From positions 682,001 through 746,000 of the forward strand of contig OZ245731.1 of assembly GCA_965227155.1 (NCBI GenBank): a DNA stretch of 64,000 nucleotides, read 5' to 3'. The stretch is from UBA6059 sp965227155 (lineage in GTDB: Bacteria > Bacteroidota > Bacteroidia > Cytophagales > Cyclobacteriaceae). A program made the translations under genes and the position numbers. Below the pieces are notes generated by a model. It did no database searches, had not been told where the DNA came from, and worked only from the letters and a program-made list of their open reading frames with translations. Below, piece by piece: positions 25,741-34,411 of the stretch (the stretch's first letter is position 1; each line of letters opens with the position of its first letter).

Positions 25741-27441
25741 ATGAATCTAAATACAAAAGCCACCGCCCAAAACACATATGATGCAATTGTAGTGGGCACC
25801 GGCATCAGCGGCGGTTGGGCTGCCAAGGAACTCACCGAAAAAGGGTTAAAAACACTTGTGCTGGAAAGAGGTAGACAGGTTAAGCATATCCAGGATTATC
25901 CTACAACTAACCTTAACCCATGGGAACTACCCAATGGCAACAGGTTAACCGCAGAAGAGCTTAAAGACTACCCGGTGCAAAACAGGTCCGGTTACACATT
26001 GAATCAAGCCACCAAACACTGGTGGGTAAAAGATACCGAGCACCCATACACCGAAGTGAAGCGATTTGATTGGATTCGTGGGTACCATGTGGGCGGCCGA
26101 TCACTGCTTTGGGGAAGGCAAAGTTATCGTTTGGGTCCACAAGATTTTGAGGCCAATGCAAAGGAAGGTATAGCTGTAGACTGGCCGATCAGATATGAAG
26201 ATTTAGCACCCTGGTACGATTATGTAGAAGCATTTGCGGGCATTAGCGGTCAAAAAGAGGGTTTGGAGCAATTACCGGATGGTAATTTTCTGCCGCCCAT
26301 GGATATGAACTGCGTAGAGAAACATGCTAAATCTAAAATTGAGGCGCATTTCGGAGATAGAATCATGACCATGGGCCGTACGGCCAACCTTACTGAAAAT
26401 CACAACGGTCGTTCTCGCTGCATGTATCGCAATATGTGCATACGAGGCTGTCCCTTTGGTGCGTATTTCAGTAGCCAATCAGCTACGCTTCCTGCTGCGG
26501 TAGCTACAGGCAACATGACTTTAAGACCCAACAGCATTGTAACGGAGGTCATCTACAATAAGGAAACCCAAAAAGCTGAGGGTGTTCGCATCATGGACGC
26601 TGAGACTTTAGAGTATCAGGAGTTTTACGCCAAAATTGTTTTTCTAAATGCGTCTGCACTCAACAGCACCTGGATATTGATGAACTCTACCAGTGATGAA
26701 TTCCCTGATGGTATGGGTAATGCATCAGGAGAGTTGGGTCATAACCTAATGGACCACCATTTCAGGGTTGGAGCATCAGGTGAATTAGATGGCTTTGAAG
26801 ATCAATATTACTATGGCAGAAGGCCAAATGGCTTTTATATACCTCGATTTAGAAATATCAAAGATCAAAGGAATGATTATCTGAGGGGATTTGGATATCA
26901 GGGAAGTGGCAGCCGGGAAGGTTGGCAGAGTGCAGTAGCGGAATTGGGTATTGGGAAATCCCTTAAAGAGAATATTGTCATTCCTGGAAAATGGCAACTG
27001 GGCATGACTGGTTTTGGTGAATGTTTGCCATACCATGAAAACAAAATTGAACTGGATCGCTCCAAGCTCGATAAATACGGATTACCTACCTTAAAAATTG
27101 ATTGTGAGTTTAAGGAAAATGAATTGACCATGCGCAAGGATATGGCCAACTCAGCAGCTGAAATGTTAGATGCAGCAGGTTGCAAAAACATCACCATTTT
27201 CGACGATATGGGAGGCCCTGGTCTGGGTATCCATGAAATGGGCACTGCAAGAATGGGCAGAGACCCAAAAACTTCTGTGCTCAACAAGTGGAATCAGCTT
27301 CATGAAGTTAAAAATGTATTCGTCACAGATGGAGCAGCAATGACCTCTGCGGGTTGCCAAAACCCTTCACTGACTTACATGGCATTGACGGCACGGGCAG
27401 CAGATTATGCAGTAAATGAATTAAAAAGAGGAAACTTATAA
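25741..27441 (+). CDS. GMC oxidoreductase with predicted Fe-S cluster (FAD-dependent glycoside dehydrogenase catalytic subunit)
   Basis: 566 residues. FAD site IVVGTGISGGWAAKELTEKG near the N-terminus; the active-site pair lies in HEMGTARMG (H498) and QNPSLTYMALTAR (N541). A Cys cluster C227-x5-C233-x3-C237 (RCMYRNMCIRGCPFG) has the spacing I recall for the 3Fe-4S cluster of bacterial FAD-glucose dehydrogenase, so electrons probably leave to a cytochrome instead of O2. It has no signal peptide and is followed 9 bp later by a Tat-signal small subunit, the hitchhiker arrangement of glucose/glucoside 3-dehydrogenases. Likely oxidises a sugar or glycoside in the periplasm; the substrate is inferred. 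Confidence 0.87.
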   Translation: MNLNTKATAQNTYDAIVVGTGISGGWAAKELTEKGLKTLVLERGRQVKHIQDYPTTNLNPWELPNGNRLTAEELKDYPVQNRSGYTLNQATKHWWVKDTEHPYTEVKRFDWIRGYHVGGRSLLWGRQSYRLGPQDFEANAKEGIAVDWPIRYEDLAPWYDYVEAFAGISGQKEGLEQLPDGNFLPPMDMNCVEKHAKSKIEAHFGDRIMTMGRTANLTENHNGRSRCMYRNMCIRGCPFGAYFSSQSATLPAAVATGNMTLRPNSIVTEVIYNKETQKAEGVRIMDAETLEYQEFYAKIVFLNASALNSTWILMNSTSDEFPDGMGNASGELGHNLMDHHFRVGASGELDGFEDQYYYGRRPNGFYIPRFRNIKDQRNDYLRGFGYQGSGSREGWQSAVAELGIGKSLKENIVIPGKWQLGMTGFGECLPYHENKIELDRSKLDKYGLPTLKIDCEFKENELTMRKDMANSAAEMLDAAGCKNITIFDDMGGPGLGIHEMGTARMGRDPKTSVLNKWNQLHEVKNVFVTDGAAMTSAGCQNPSLTYMALTARAADYAVNELKRGNL

Positions 27442-27450
27442 TCCCTGATC

Positions 27451-28032
27451 ATGGCAATAGACAGAAGAGAAGCTTTAAAAAGAACGGCATTGATGATGGG
27501 AGGGGCATTATCTGCACCTACGCTGATTGGCATTATGCAGGGTTGCTCAGCCACCCCTGAACCAAACTGGAAACCTGCATTCTTTACACAAGAACAAGCG
27601 CTCAATATTATGGAGATGGCTGAAACCATAATGCCTGCCACAGATACTCCCGGTGCTAAAGCATTGGGTGTGCCGGCGTTCATAGAGCAAATGGTCAATG
27701 AAGTGTATCTAGCTGCTGATAAAATAAAATTCATGAAGGGCCTCGATGCATTAATTTCTGAATGTGAAGAAAAAATGGGAGGCAGCTTTTATGAGCTAAC
27801 AGAAGAAGAAAGGTATTCTTTTCTGAATACCAAAAATGATGAGCTGCAGGCTTCTTTAAATTCCCCCGAAAAGCCCTTTTTCTGGAGCCTAAAAGAACTG
27901 ACCCTGTTAGGGTACTTCACTACGGAAGTAGGTTGTACTCAGGTACTGCAGCACATATTAGTACCCGGCAGGTATGATGCATGCGCCCCACTGCAAGAGG
28001 TGGGTGAAGGTAGAACCTGGGCACAGATATAA
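27451..28032 (+). CDS. Gluconate 2-dehydrogenase subunit 3-like small subunit with Tat/lipoprotein signal
   Basis: 193 residues. The N-terminus DRREALKRTALMMGG has a twin-arginine motif (R5, R6) and ends in a lipobox-like IMQGC (C32). The mature part (FFTQEQALNIMEMAETIMPATDTPGAKALGVPAFIEQMV) is the conserved core of the subunit 3 family (PF13618). Known role: chaperone/export partner of GMC-type dehydrogenases, carrying the folded FAD subunit through Tat. Co-transcribed with the GMC gene. No cytochrome c subunit gene follows; it may be encoded elsewhere. Confidence 0.87.
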   Translation: MAIDRREALKRTALMMGGALSAPTLIGIMQGCSATPEPNWKPAFFTQEQALNIMEMAETIMPATDTPGAKALGVPAFIEQMVNEVYLAADKIKFMKGLDALISECEEKMGGSFYELTEEERYSFLNTKNDELQASLNSPEKPFFWSLKELTLLGYFTTEVGCTQVLQHILVPGRYDACAPLQEVGEGRTWAQI

Positions 28033-28059
28033 TTGACCAGCTCTCTATATAAAGAAAGT

Positions 28060-28797
28060 CTATAACTCTCTGATCCAGATGTTCCTGTAGCGAACAGGAT
28101 TTCCATGATCCTGAAGCATTAATGAAGCCTTGCCATGAGGCTTATAAACAGGTAGCCCCTTATATTCAGTTGGCCCCCACAGCAATACATTGTCTTGTAT
28201 TAAAATACCATTGTGCAAAGCAGTAAGCTTCGCAGGTACCAATACCTCACCATTTTCATCAAATCTGGGAGCTCTGTAAATGATGTCATAAGACTGCCAT
28301 ACAAGTGGAGGCCTGTTTGCATTGACTAACGGGATATGCTGTTTGTAAATGGCCCCCGCCTGACCATTGGCGTAAGTTTCGGTAGTGTAAGAGTCCAATA
28401 CCTGTATCTCATACCTTTCTTGAAGAAAAACCCCACTATTACCTTGATTTTGTCCGGTGCCTTGTACTTCGGTAGGTGCCGCCCATTCAATATGAAGCTG
28501 TATATCTCCAAAAATATCGCGGGTTTTAAGGTTACCGGTACCTGGCTTAACCGTAAAATAGCCTTCATTTTGTTCCCACTGTGGTTCGCTACCATCTAAG
28601 TGCTGCCAGGCTGATAGGTCCTTACCATCGTACAACACTATAGCATCAGAAGGGGCACCGCCAGCGGCATCTGAGGGCGTTACTTTCCTTACCGGTCGCC
28701 ATATCTCTGTTACTTCAGGGTCGAACGACTCTCTTTCCCTGCCTTGCCCGAATAGCAGGCAGGGAAAAATCAGCCATATTAAAATTAGCAAGCGCAT
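28060..28797 (-). CDS. DUF1080 family protein (putative 3-keto-disaccharide hydrolase)
   Basis: 245 residues with signal peptide (MRLLILIWLIFPCLLFGQ). The concanavalin-like DUF1080 domain shows VLYDGKDLSAWQH, QWEQNEGYFTVKPGTGNLKT, GDIQLHIEWAAP, NSGVFLQERYEIQVLDSY and KASLMLQDHGNPVRYRNIWIREL. Members of this family have been reported as hydrolases or lyases of 3-keto-glycosides. It is the second gene of a minus-strand pair, 4 bp after the BNR-repeat gene, and is convergent with the GMC/subunit 3 pair, suggesting a joint 3-oxidation route for glycosides in the periplasm. Confidence 0.86.
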   Translation of the reverse strand: MRLLILIWLIFPCLLFGQGRERESFDPEVTEIWRPVRKVTPSDAAGGAPSDAIVLYDGKDLSAWQHLDGSEPQWEQNEGYFTVKPGTGNLKTRDIFGDIQLHIEWAAPTEVQGTGQNQGNSGVFLQERYEIQVLDSYTTETYANGQAGAIYKQHIPLVNANRPPLVWQSYDIIYRAPRFDENGEVLVPAKLTALHNGILIQDNVLLWGPTEYKGLPVYKPHGKASLMLQDHGNPVRYRNIWIREL

Positions 28798-28801
28798 AGC
28801 A

Positions 28802-31800
28802 TTATTTCTCTGGTACTACAATATGTGGCATATCCATCTCCTGCATACTCTTTAATAATGACTGCAGATCACCATCAATGATTTTGGTATAATCCTTTTT
28901 AACTGCAGCCCACTCTGCATCCAGGTCCTCCATTCTATCATAAATGGCATCATTTGGTTTACCTTCCTGAGAATGTGTCACCGAGTACAGATACCCCACA
29001 TGTGTATCCAGCTTTACAGGATAGTTGATAGGATCCTGATGGCTCTCCGTTTTTGTCTGGATCAATGCCTCTTCTACCTCAGTAAGTTGCTCTAGAATTG
29101 ACGTGGCAGAGGTAGCCTGATCTTCATTAAACCGATCCATATAAGATTCTATTTGCTCCCTCACACTGCGAATTTCAGCAATCGTTTTATGGATTTCAGT
29201 CACCATATACCGCAGCTTCAATTGCACTTTAAGCTGCTCCTTAAATCCTTCTACAGAAGATTCCCAACGGGGATCGGCCTCCACTTTTAAAGGTTGAGTA
29301 AGATTCTTGTCATTCACTGTCAACTCGACTTGATAGTCTCCGGGAACTACCTGAGGCCCTCCCGAATAACTTAGGTATATAAATGTACCCGGTATGAGTT
29401 CCGCTTTAGGATATGTTAAATCCCATTCCCATCGGTTTAGACCCTTTTTACCGGCTACACTCTTATACTCGTTTATCAAATTACCGTCTTGATCCTTGAT
29501 AGCAATATCTACGGTAGCCTCTTCGGGCAAGAAATAATGAATGAGAGCGCCATCCGGTGCAGGCTCTGGTGCATCATCGCCTCTGTAACTACCTATTTGA
29601 GTTCTATAGGCTGTGCGTGGAGGCAGTAATTGGGCATCTGAACCTGACAGTGCTGCCATAGGACTTATATCATCCAAAATCCAGAAAGCACGGCCTTGCG
29701 TTGATACCACCAGGTCATTTTCATGTATAATCATGTCTGTGATGGGTGTTACAGGCAAATTGTTTTGAAAGGGTTGCCAGCTAGCCCCATTATTAAAAGA
29801 GACAAACATACCAAATTCAGTACCTGCGTAAAGTAAACCTTCCCTCTTTGGATCTTCTCGCACTACTCTTACAAAATGGTCATTAGGAATACCATTTTGT
29901 CCATTGGTAAGGAGTTTCCAGGATTGCCCATAGTCATTGGTTTGAAAGATGTAAGGTTTGAAATCATTATCCCTATATCTGTAAACAGCCATATGGGCTC
30001 GTCCTTTTTTAGTTGTGGAAAGGTCGATCATATTGACTGTACCTTCCTTTGGCATATTTTTAGGCGTAATGTTTTGCCAGGTTTCACCATTATCTCTGGA
30101 GATATGAATCAGCCCATCATCGCTGCCAGCCCAAAGCACACCCTTCTCTAATGTAGATTCCTCAAAAGCAAAGATGGTGCAGTACAATTCTACCGAGGTA
30201 TTATCATTTTGAATAGGCTCACCGGGTATATCAAGATAGGCATCAATATTTTGAGTAAGGTCCGGGCTTATCACCTCCCAGGTATGGCCCTCGTTGGTTG
30301 ATCGATGTACATAGTTGGAGGTAGCATAAAGCACATTAGGATCGTGAGGAGAAAAACGGATAGGTGCATTCCATTGGAATCGGTATTTCAGATTTCGACC
30401 CTCCACACCATCATAGAGCTCGGGATAAGCACCCACTCTTTTATAACTGTCTTTAGATCTATCTATTCGGGAGATGATACCGATGTAAGTACCCGCATAA
30501 ATGATATCAGGATTTCTGGGGTCTACTGCTATATGTCCACTCTCACCGCCACCTACAGCATACAGCCCTGCGGCGGGGTGTACCCCTCCCCCTCTGCTCG
30601 GCACTGAAAGGGTTGTGTTATCCTGCTGGGCTCCATATACCCGGTATGGGAATTGATTGTCGACCGCTACACGATAAAATTCTGCTGTGGGTTGATTCCA
30701 CTGCGTAGACCAGGTTTCACCACCATTATAAGACACATTAGCGCCTCCATCATTAGTTTCGATCATATAATCAGGATTTTTGGGATTAATCCAAACGAAA
30801 TGATCATCGCCATGAGGTGTATTTATCCTGTTTAGGGTTTTGCCCGCATCATTCGACTCATAAAACCTTGTGTTAACCAGGTATAAAGTGGTTTCTACTG
30901 TAGGGTGTGCGAAAATTCTGGAGTAGTACCATGCCCGCTGCCTTATCAGGTGGTTTCTGTTGATACGCTCCCAGGACTTGCCACCATCTTCTGACATGTA
31001 TAGCCCACCCTTGGTTTCATCTATGTGCTCATGCAAAACCCAAACTCTTTTTGAATTAACCGGGCTTACAGCAATTCCAACCTTCCCAATAATACCATCT
31101 GGTAAGCCTCCTTTACCGGTAAGCTGCTCCCAGGTATCGCCGCCATCTGTAGATTTGAATACGCCGCTTCCATTACCTCCATCGATCAAAGTCCAGGGCT
31201 TGCGCTCTGCCTGCCACATACCCGCATACAAAATGCGTGGGTTATTCGGATCCATAATCAATTCACTAGCACCCGTGCTGTCATTAACGTATAATATGCG
31301 CTCCCAATTGGATCCGCCATCTTTTGATCTGTAAATACCCCGGGTAGAAGAAGGACCGAAAATATTGCCCTGAACTGCAGCGTATACAAGGTCAGGATTG
31401 TCGGGGTGAATTTGAATTCTACCGATCTGACCGGCATTTTCCAGCCCTGCAAACGCCCACGTTTCGCCGGCATCTGTACTTTTGAATACCCCCTTACCTG
31501 TTGACACATTACCTCTGGGGTCAGCTGATCCTGTTCCAACATATACAATATTTGGATTAGGCTGATAGACTTCCACCGCTCCAATAGAGCCTACATTGAT
31601 GTAGCCATCGGAAACATTTTTCCATGTAGTACCGCCATCGGTGGTTTTCCAAACACCACCACCGGTTGTACCCATGTAAAAAGTGAAAATTTCATCGGCA
31701 ACACCGCAGGCTGCTGTACTTCGGCCTCCTCTGAATGGGCCAATAAAGCGATATTCAAGAGCAGACAATTGATCAGAAGGAATTTGTGCCATTAAATCAC

Positions 31801-31849
31801 CTAAAAAAGTGGTGACCAATATGGTGATAGCAAGGATAGTTCGTAGCAT
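28802..31849 (-). CDS. BNR/VPS10-like beta-propeller repeat protein (glycosyl hydrolase-like), secreted
   Basis: 1015 residues with a signal peptide (MLRTILAITILVTTFLGDLMAQ). Two large propellers are built from BNR/Asp-box repeats: KTTDGGTTWKNV, KSTDAGETWAFAG, RSKDGGSNWERI, KSTDGGDTWEQL, MSEDGGKSWERI and others to about residue 740. The last 250 residues form a Fn3-like beta domain and a helical segment. The start FRGGRSTAACGVADEIFTFYMGTTGGGVWKTTDGG is a recurrent Bacteroidota family often annotated sortilin or glycosyl hydrolase, without proven activity. First gene of a pair with the DUF1080 protein. Confidence 0.85.
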   Translation of the reverse strand: MLRTILAITILVTTFLGDLMAQIPSDQLSALEYRFIGPFRGGRSTAACGVADEIFTFYMGTTGGGVWKTTDGGTTWKNVSDGYINVGSIGAVEVYQPNPNIVYVGTGSADPRGNVSTGKGVFKSTDAGETWAFAGLENAGQIGRIQIHPDNPDLVYAAVQGNIFGPSSTRGIYRSKDGGSNWERILYVNDSTGASELIMDPNNPRILYAGMWQAERKPWTLIDGGNGSGVFKSTDGGDTWEQLTGKGGLPDGIIGKVGIAVSPVNSKRVWVLHEHIDETKGGLYMSEDGGKSWERINRNHLIRQRAWYYSRIFAHPTVETTLYLVNTRFYESNDAGKTLNRINTPHGDDHFVWINPKNPDYMIETNDGGANVSYNGGETWSTQWNQPTAEFYRVAVDNQFPYRVYGAQQDNTTLSVPSRGGGVHPAAGLYAVGGGESGHIAVDPRNPDIIYAGTYIGIISRIDRSKDSYKRVGAYPELYDGVEGRNLKYRFQWNAPIRFSPHDPNVLYATSNYVHRSTNEGHTWEVISPDLTQNIDAYLDIPGEPIQNDNTSVELYCTIFAFEESTLEKGVLWAGSDDGLIHISRDNGETWQNITPKNMPKEGTVNMIDLSTTKKGRAHMAVYRYRDNDFKPYIFQTNDYGQSWKLLTNGQNGIPNDHFVRVVREDPKREGLLYAGTEFGMFVSFNNGASWQPFQNNLPVTPITDMIIHENDLVVSTQGRAFWILDDISPMAALSGSDAQLLPPRTAYRTQIGSYRGDDAPEPAPDGALIHYFLPEEATVDIAIKDQDGNLINEYKSVAGKKGLNRWEWDLTYPKAELIPGTFIYLSYSGGPQVVPGDYQVELTVNDKNLTQPLKVEADPRWESSVEGFKEQLKVQLKLRYMVTEIHKTIAEIRSVREQIESYMDRFNEDQATSATSILEQLTEVEEALIQTKTESHQDPINYPVKLDTHVGYLYSVTHSQEGKPNDAIYDRMEDLDAEWAAVKKDYTKIIDGDLQSLLKSMQEMDMPHIVVPEK

Positions 31850-31970
31850 TATCTCTGGTTTTTAATCAAGGTAACCTTGAGGCAACTAAAGAACCAGAAA
31901 TACTATATGAAACGATTTATGATTTGTTGATTGGCTGATAATGATTTTAAAATCCATAAATAGGAGAAAA

Positions 31971-32630
31971 CTACTGTCTGCGTTCAATTTGAGCTTCTAG
32001 CACTTTCTGAACCTGTACTACATGTTCCCTTGTAAGCAACCGAAAATTATGCCTGTTATCAAAAACCCTTCTGAATACAACCAGGCTGTTTACATATTCC
32101 TGATTTCTCAACAACCGGTAGCTGTCAATATTTTCGCTCTTTATAATGATCGACTGAAGTGTAAGCGGCTTTACAAAATTATCGATATGCTCCTGCACTA
32201 GATCATCCCACCGCTGGTTACCTCCATAAATCTGATCATACAAAAATACGATTGAGTTTTGCAGTTCGTAAGAAGAAAACACATCCAGATTACCGGATTC
32301 TTTAATTGTCTCGAAAGTCACTGATTTGGCTGAAAAGGGTATAGCATAAATGAGGTCCAAGGCCTGGGCACCTACCATCGCGGATTTATCCTGCTCCACT
32401 TTAGTTAAAATCTCATCCATCTTTGTGTACATAGAGCTATCCAGACTAATAAGTGTATCCAATAGCTGTAGGTCATATTTTAAGTCTTCATTGAGATTGG
32501 TGAGGTATTGTAATTCAAGGTTCTTGCGATTATTGTTTTCACGGTAGTTGTCTAACATAAAAGCAATAGAAATACCGAGTATCACTACCAGCAGATTAAT
32601 AAATTGCTCAAACCAGTTGATTTTTTTCAT
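31971..32630 (-). CDS. DUF6090-like membrane-anchored protein
   Basis: 219 residues with one N-terminal membrane helix (FINLLVVILGISIAFMLDNY) followed by a long cytosol- or periplasm-facing helical region (NNRKNLELQYLTNLNEDLKYDLQLLDTLI...). This matches the pattern of DUF6090 family proteins in Bacteroidota. The soluble part is rich in heptads and probably forms a coiled coil. No function is known; isolated between the BNR pair and the OmpA-like gene. Confidence 0.65.
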   Translation of the reverse strand: MKKINWFEQFINLLVVILGISIAFMLDNYRENNNRKNLELQYLTNLNEDLKYDLQLLDTLISLDSSMYTKMDEILTKVEQDKSAMVGAQALDLIYAIPFSAKSVTFETIKESGNLDVFSSYELQNSIVFLYDQIYGGNQRWDDLVQEHIDNFVKPLTLQSIIIKSENIDSYRLLRNQEYVNSLVVFRRVFDNRHNFRLLTREHVVQVQKVLEAQIERRQ

Positions 32631-32896
32631 GCTGCATATTTTGATTTATGATAGCCAGACCAATCTTTTAAGGCTATTTTAAGATTGAAAAACTCATAGG
32701 TGCTGTTGATACAATTGCACCTATGAGATCGTTTTTTCGAAACTACAGGTTTTATCCCAATTAATGCAATTGGCTAAATTAACCTTGCCTCTGACAAAGG
32801 GTATTTAATGACGCTTGAAAAAGCTATCCTATCCCAACATCGCCATTAATTGATATCATCTAATCAATTCAAGAGATTATTCGTTATTTTATCAAT

Positions 32897-33313
32897 ATGC
32901 GTTTCCTGGTCATCTTATTTGTATTATTTGCCCCCTGCTCTACAATTGCACAAGAGCAGCAGGAAAAGAAAATCATTCAGACCAGCATATTTTTTGGTGG
33001 AGGCAGTTGGTTTATTGATGATGAGCAAGCCAATGACCTGAGAAGGCTTGTTGATAGCATCCCCGACATTGATAATTATCAGATTAGCTTGTACAGCCAT
33101 ACCGATAATATTGGCGGAAGAAGATTTAACGAATGGCTATCGCAAATGAGAAGTCAATCTGTCCTACAAGAGTTGGTTGAAAAAAATATACCGGCAGATT
33201 ACATTCAGATAAAGGATTTTGGGCAGGAAAACCCCTGGTTTAGCAATGAAGATTGGGAAGGACGAGTCCTCAATCGAAGGGTTGACGTTGTATTTTCACC
33301 TATTATATTCTAG
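32897..33313 (+). CDS. Small OmpA-like domain protein
   Basis: 138 residues with signal peptide (MRFLVILFVLFAPCSTIAQ). The mature protein is a single OmpA-like peptidoglycan-binding fold: FFGGGSWFIDDEQANDLRRLVDSI, YQISLYSHTDNIGGRRFNEWLSQMRSQSVLQELV, then GKRVVLNRRVDVVF-like C-terminal Arg motif (GRVLNRRVDVVF). The Asp in HTDNIG and the Arg of NRRVD are the usual contacts to diaminopimelate. It has no barrel or lipobox, so probably a soluble periplasmic peptidoglycan binder. Overlaps the convergent next gene by 4 bp. Confidence 0.78.
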   Translation: MRFLVILFVLFAPCSTIAQEQQEKKIIQTSIFFGGGSWFIDDEQANDLRRLVDSIPDIDNYQISLYSHTDNIGGRRFNEWLSQMRSQSVLQELVEKNIPADYIQIKDFGQENPWFSNEDWEGRVLNRRVDVVFSPIIF

Positions 33314-33867
33314 GCCAAACCAAATCTTGACACATGAATAATTGTAAAAATGCCTCCTACAAAAAGTACCATCATCATCGTATAACGCATTTCATCAGGT
33401 AGGTAGCTATCGTGGGCCCCGTGTTCTGATTTTTCTGTACTAGCCTCCTCTACTGCCTCCAAAGCAAGCTCCATTTTTGCCGCTGCTTCCCGCTTAGACA
33501 AAAACTTGGCTTCATTTTCAGCCAAAGTAGACAGGAATCCCAGTGATATCAAAAGTATGCCCCCGATAAAGGCTACAGAACTGGAAATTCTACCCTGATG
33601 GGTCATTCCATTCTTGTAAATATGAAATATGACAAAAACACTACTCACTATCAGAGTCACATACATACTGATCTTTAAAAAATCGGGAATATGGCCTTCT
33701 CCATGTGAATCATCTGCTTTCACTTCTTGCTTTTTCAGGACAAGTTCTTTTGCTATTGCAGATTTTCCATCGTGGCTGTTGTTGTTCTTCATGAAAATGC
33801 CACTGATAGTTAAGATAACGAGCAATAGGCCTGCAATAAAGGCTACTGTACCAGTAAATTTTGACAT
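33310..33867 (-). CDS. Four-TM membrane protein with internal tandem duplication
   Basis: 185 residues, unrecognised. Two similar halves: helix TVAFIAGLLLVILTISGIF ... linker with charged, His/Asp-rich DDSHGEGHIPDFLK ... helix YVTLIVSSVFVIFHIYKNG, and again SVAFIGGILLISLGFLSTL ... SEHGAHDSYLPDEMR ... MVLFVGGIFTIIHVSRFG. Each half thus has two membrane helices separated by an acidic/His-rich loop, suggesting an ancestral duplication and possibly metal binding by the loops. Function unknown. Confidence 0.65.
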   Translation of the reverse strand: MSKFTGTVAFIAGLLLVILTISGIFMKNNNSHDGKSAIAKELVLKKQEVKADDSHGEGHIPDFLKISMYVTLIVSSVFVIFHIYKNGMTHQGRISSSVAFIGGILLISLGFLSTLAENEAKFLSKREAAAKMELALEAVEEASTEKSEHGAHDSYLPDEMRYTMMMVLFVGGIFTIIHVSRFGLA

Positions 33868-34049
33868 GGGTAGTGGTTTATGATTTTGACTTACAATATA
33901 CTAATTAGGTAAAAATAATAGACCAATTTTTATATTAACTAGCTCATTAAAATTCTTCAGCTGATGATTTTATTTCCAACAAAAAATCAGGCAGTATTTC
34001 TAGAATTTTCAATTATTGCTATATTGGTGTTTGTAATTTTTTGAAGATC

Positions 34050-34328
34050 ATGGCAAAAAGCAAACCAGGACAAGTTGAAGAAATCCTTCAGGAGCTAGGC
34101 AAAAAAATTGATATCCTGATTGCGGATGCAAAAACTGCCACAGATGATATCAGAGATGATATCGAAGAGAAAATAGAAGAGCTCAAAAGCCGCAAGCAAA
34201 AAATTGAAGATGAGGTAGAGGAGTTTAAAAAAGAAAATGACGGCAAGTGGTCTGAAATAAAGTTACACCTGCACAAAGCAGCTGAAGAGATAAAAAAAGC
34301 TGCTGAAGCAGCCTTCAAAAAAGAATAA
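34050..34328 (+). CDS. Small charged coiled-coil protein
   Basis: 92 residues from the ATG at 34050 (a TTG at 34041 would add three). Almost entirely Lys/Glu-rich helix with heptads: DIRDDIEEKIEELKSRKQKI and EVEEFKKENDGKWSEIKLHL. It resembles small stress-type proteins (CsbD/YtxH-like in composition) but no family can be named. Its transcript ends at a strong hairpin just downstream, so it is probably monocistronic. Confidence 0.6.
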   Translation: MAKSKPGQVEEILQELGKKIDILIADAKTATDDIRDDIEEKIEELKSRKQKIEDEVEEFKKENDGKWSEIKLHLHKAAEEIKKAAEAAFKKE

Positions 34329-34356
34329 GTTCTAATACCTAACCTATAACCGTGAA

Positions 34357-34385
34357 GGGGACCTAAGATTGGGTTCCCTTTTTTA
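34357..34385 (+). terminator. Rho-independent terminator after the coiled-coil gene
   Basis: GGGGACC (34357-34363) pairs with GGTTCCC (34372-34378) with one wobble, an 8-nt loop, and is followed by a T tract (34379-34385). It separates the small coiled-coil gene from the ABC-F gene. Confidence 0.75.
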
Positions 34386-34411
34386 TTATCCCCCTTGTCT
34401 ATTTTTGCATC

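Noticed and set aside
34400..34407. TATTTTTG promoter for the ABC-F gene
   Set aside because: It ends only four bases before the ATG and lacks a -33 element.
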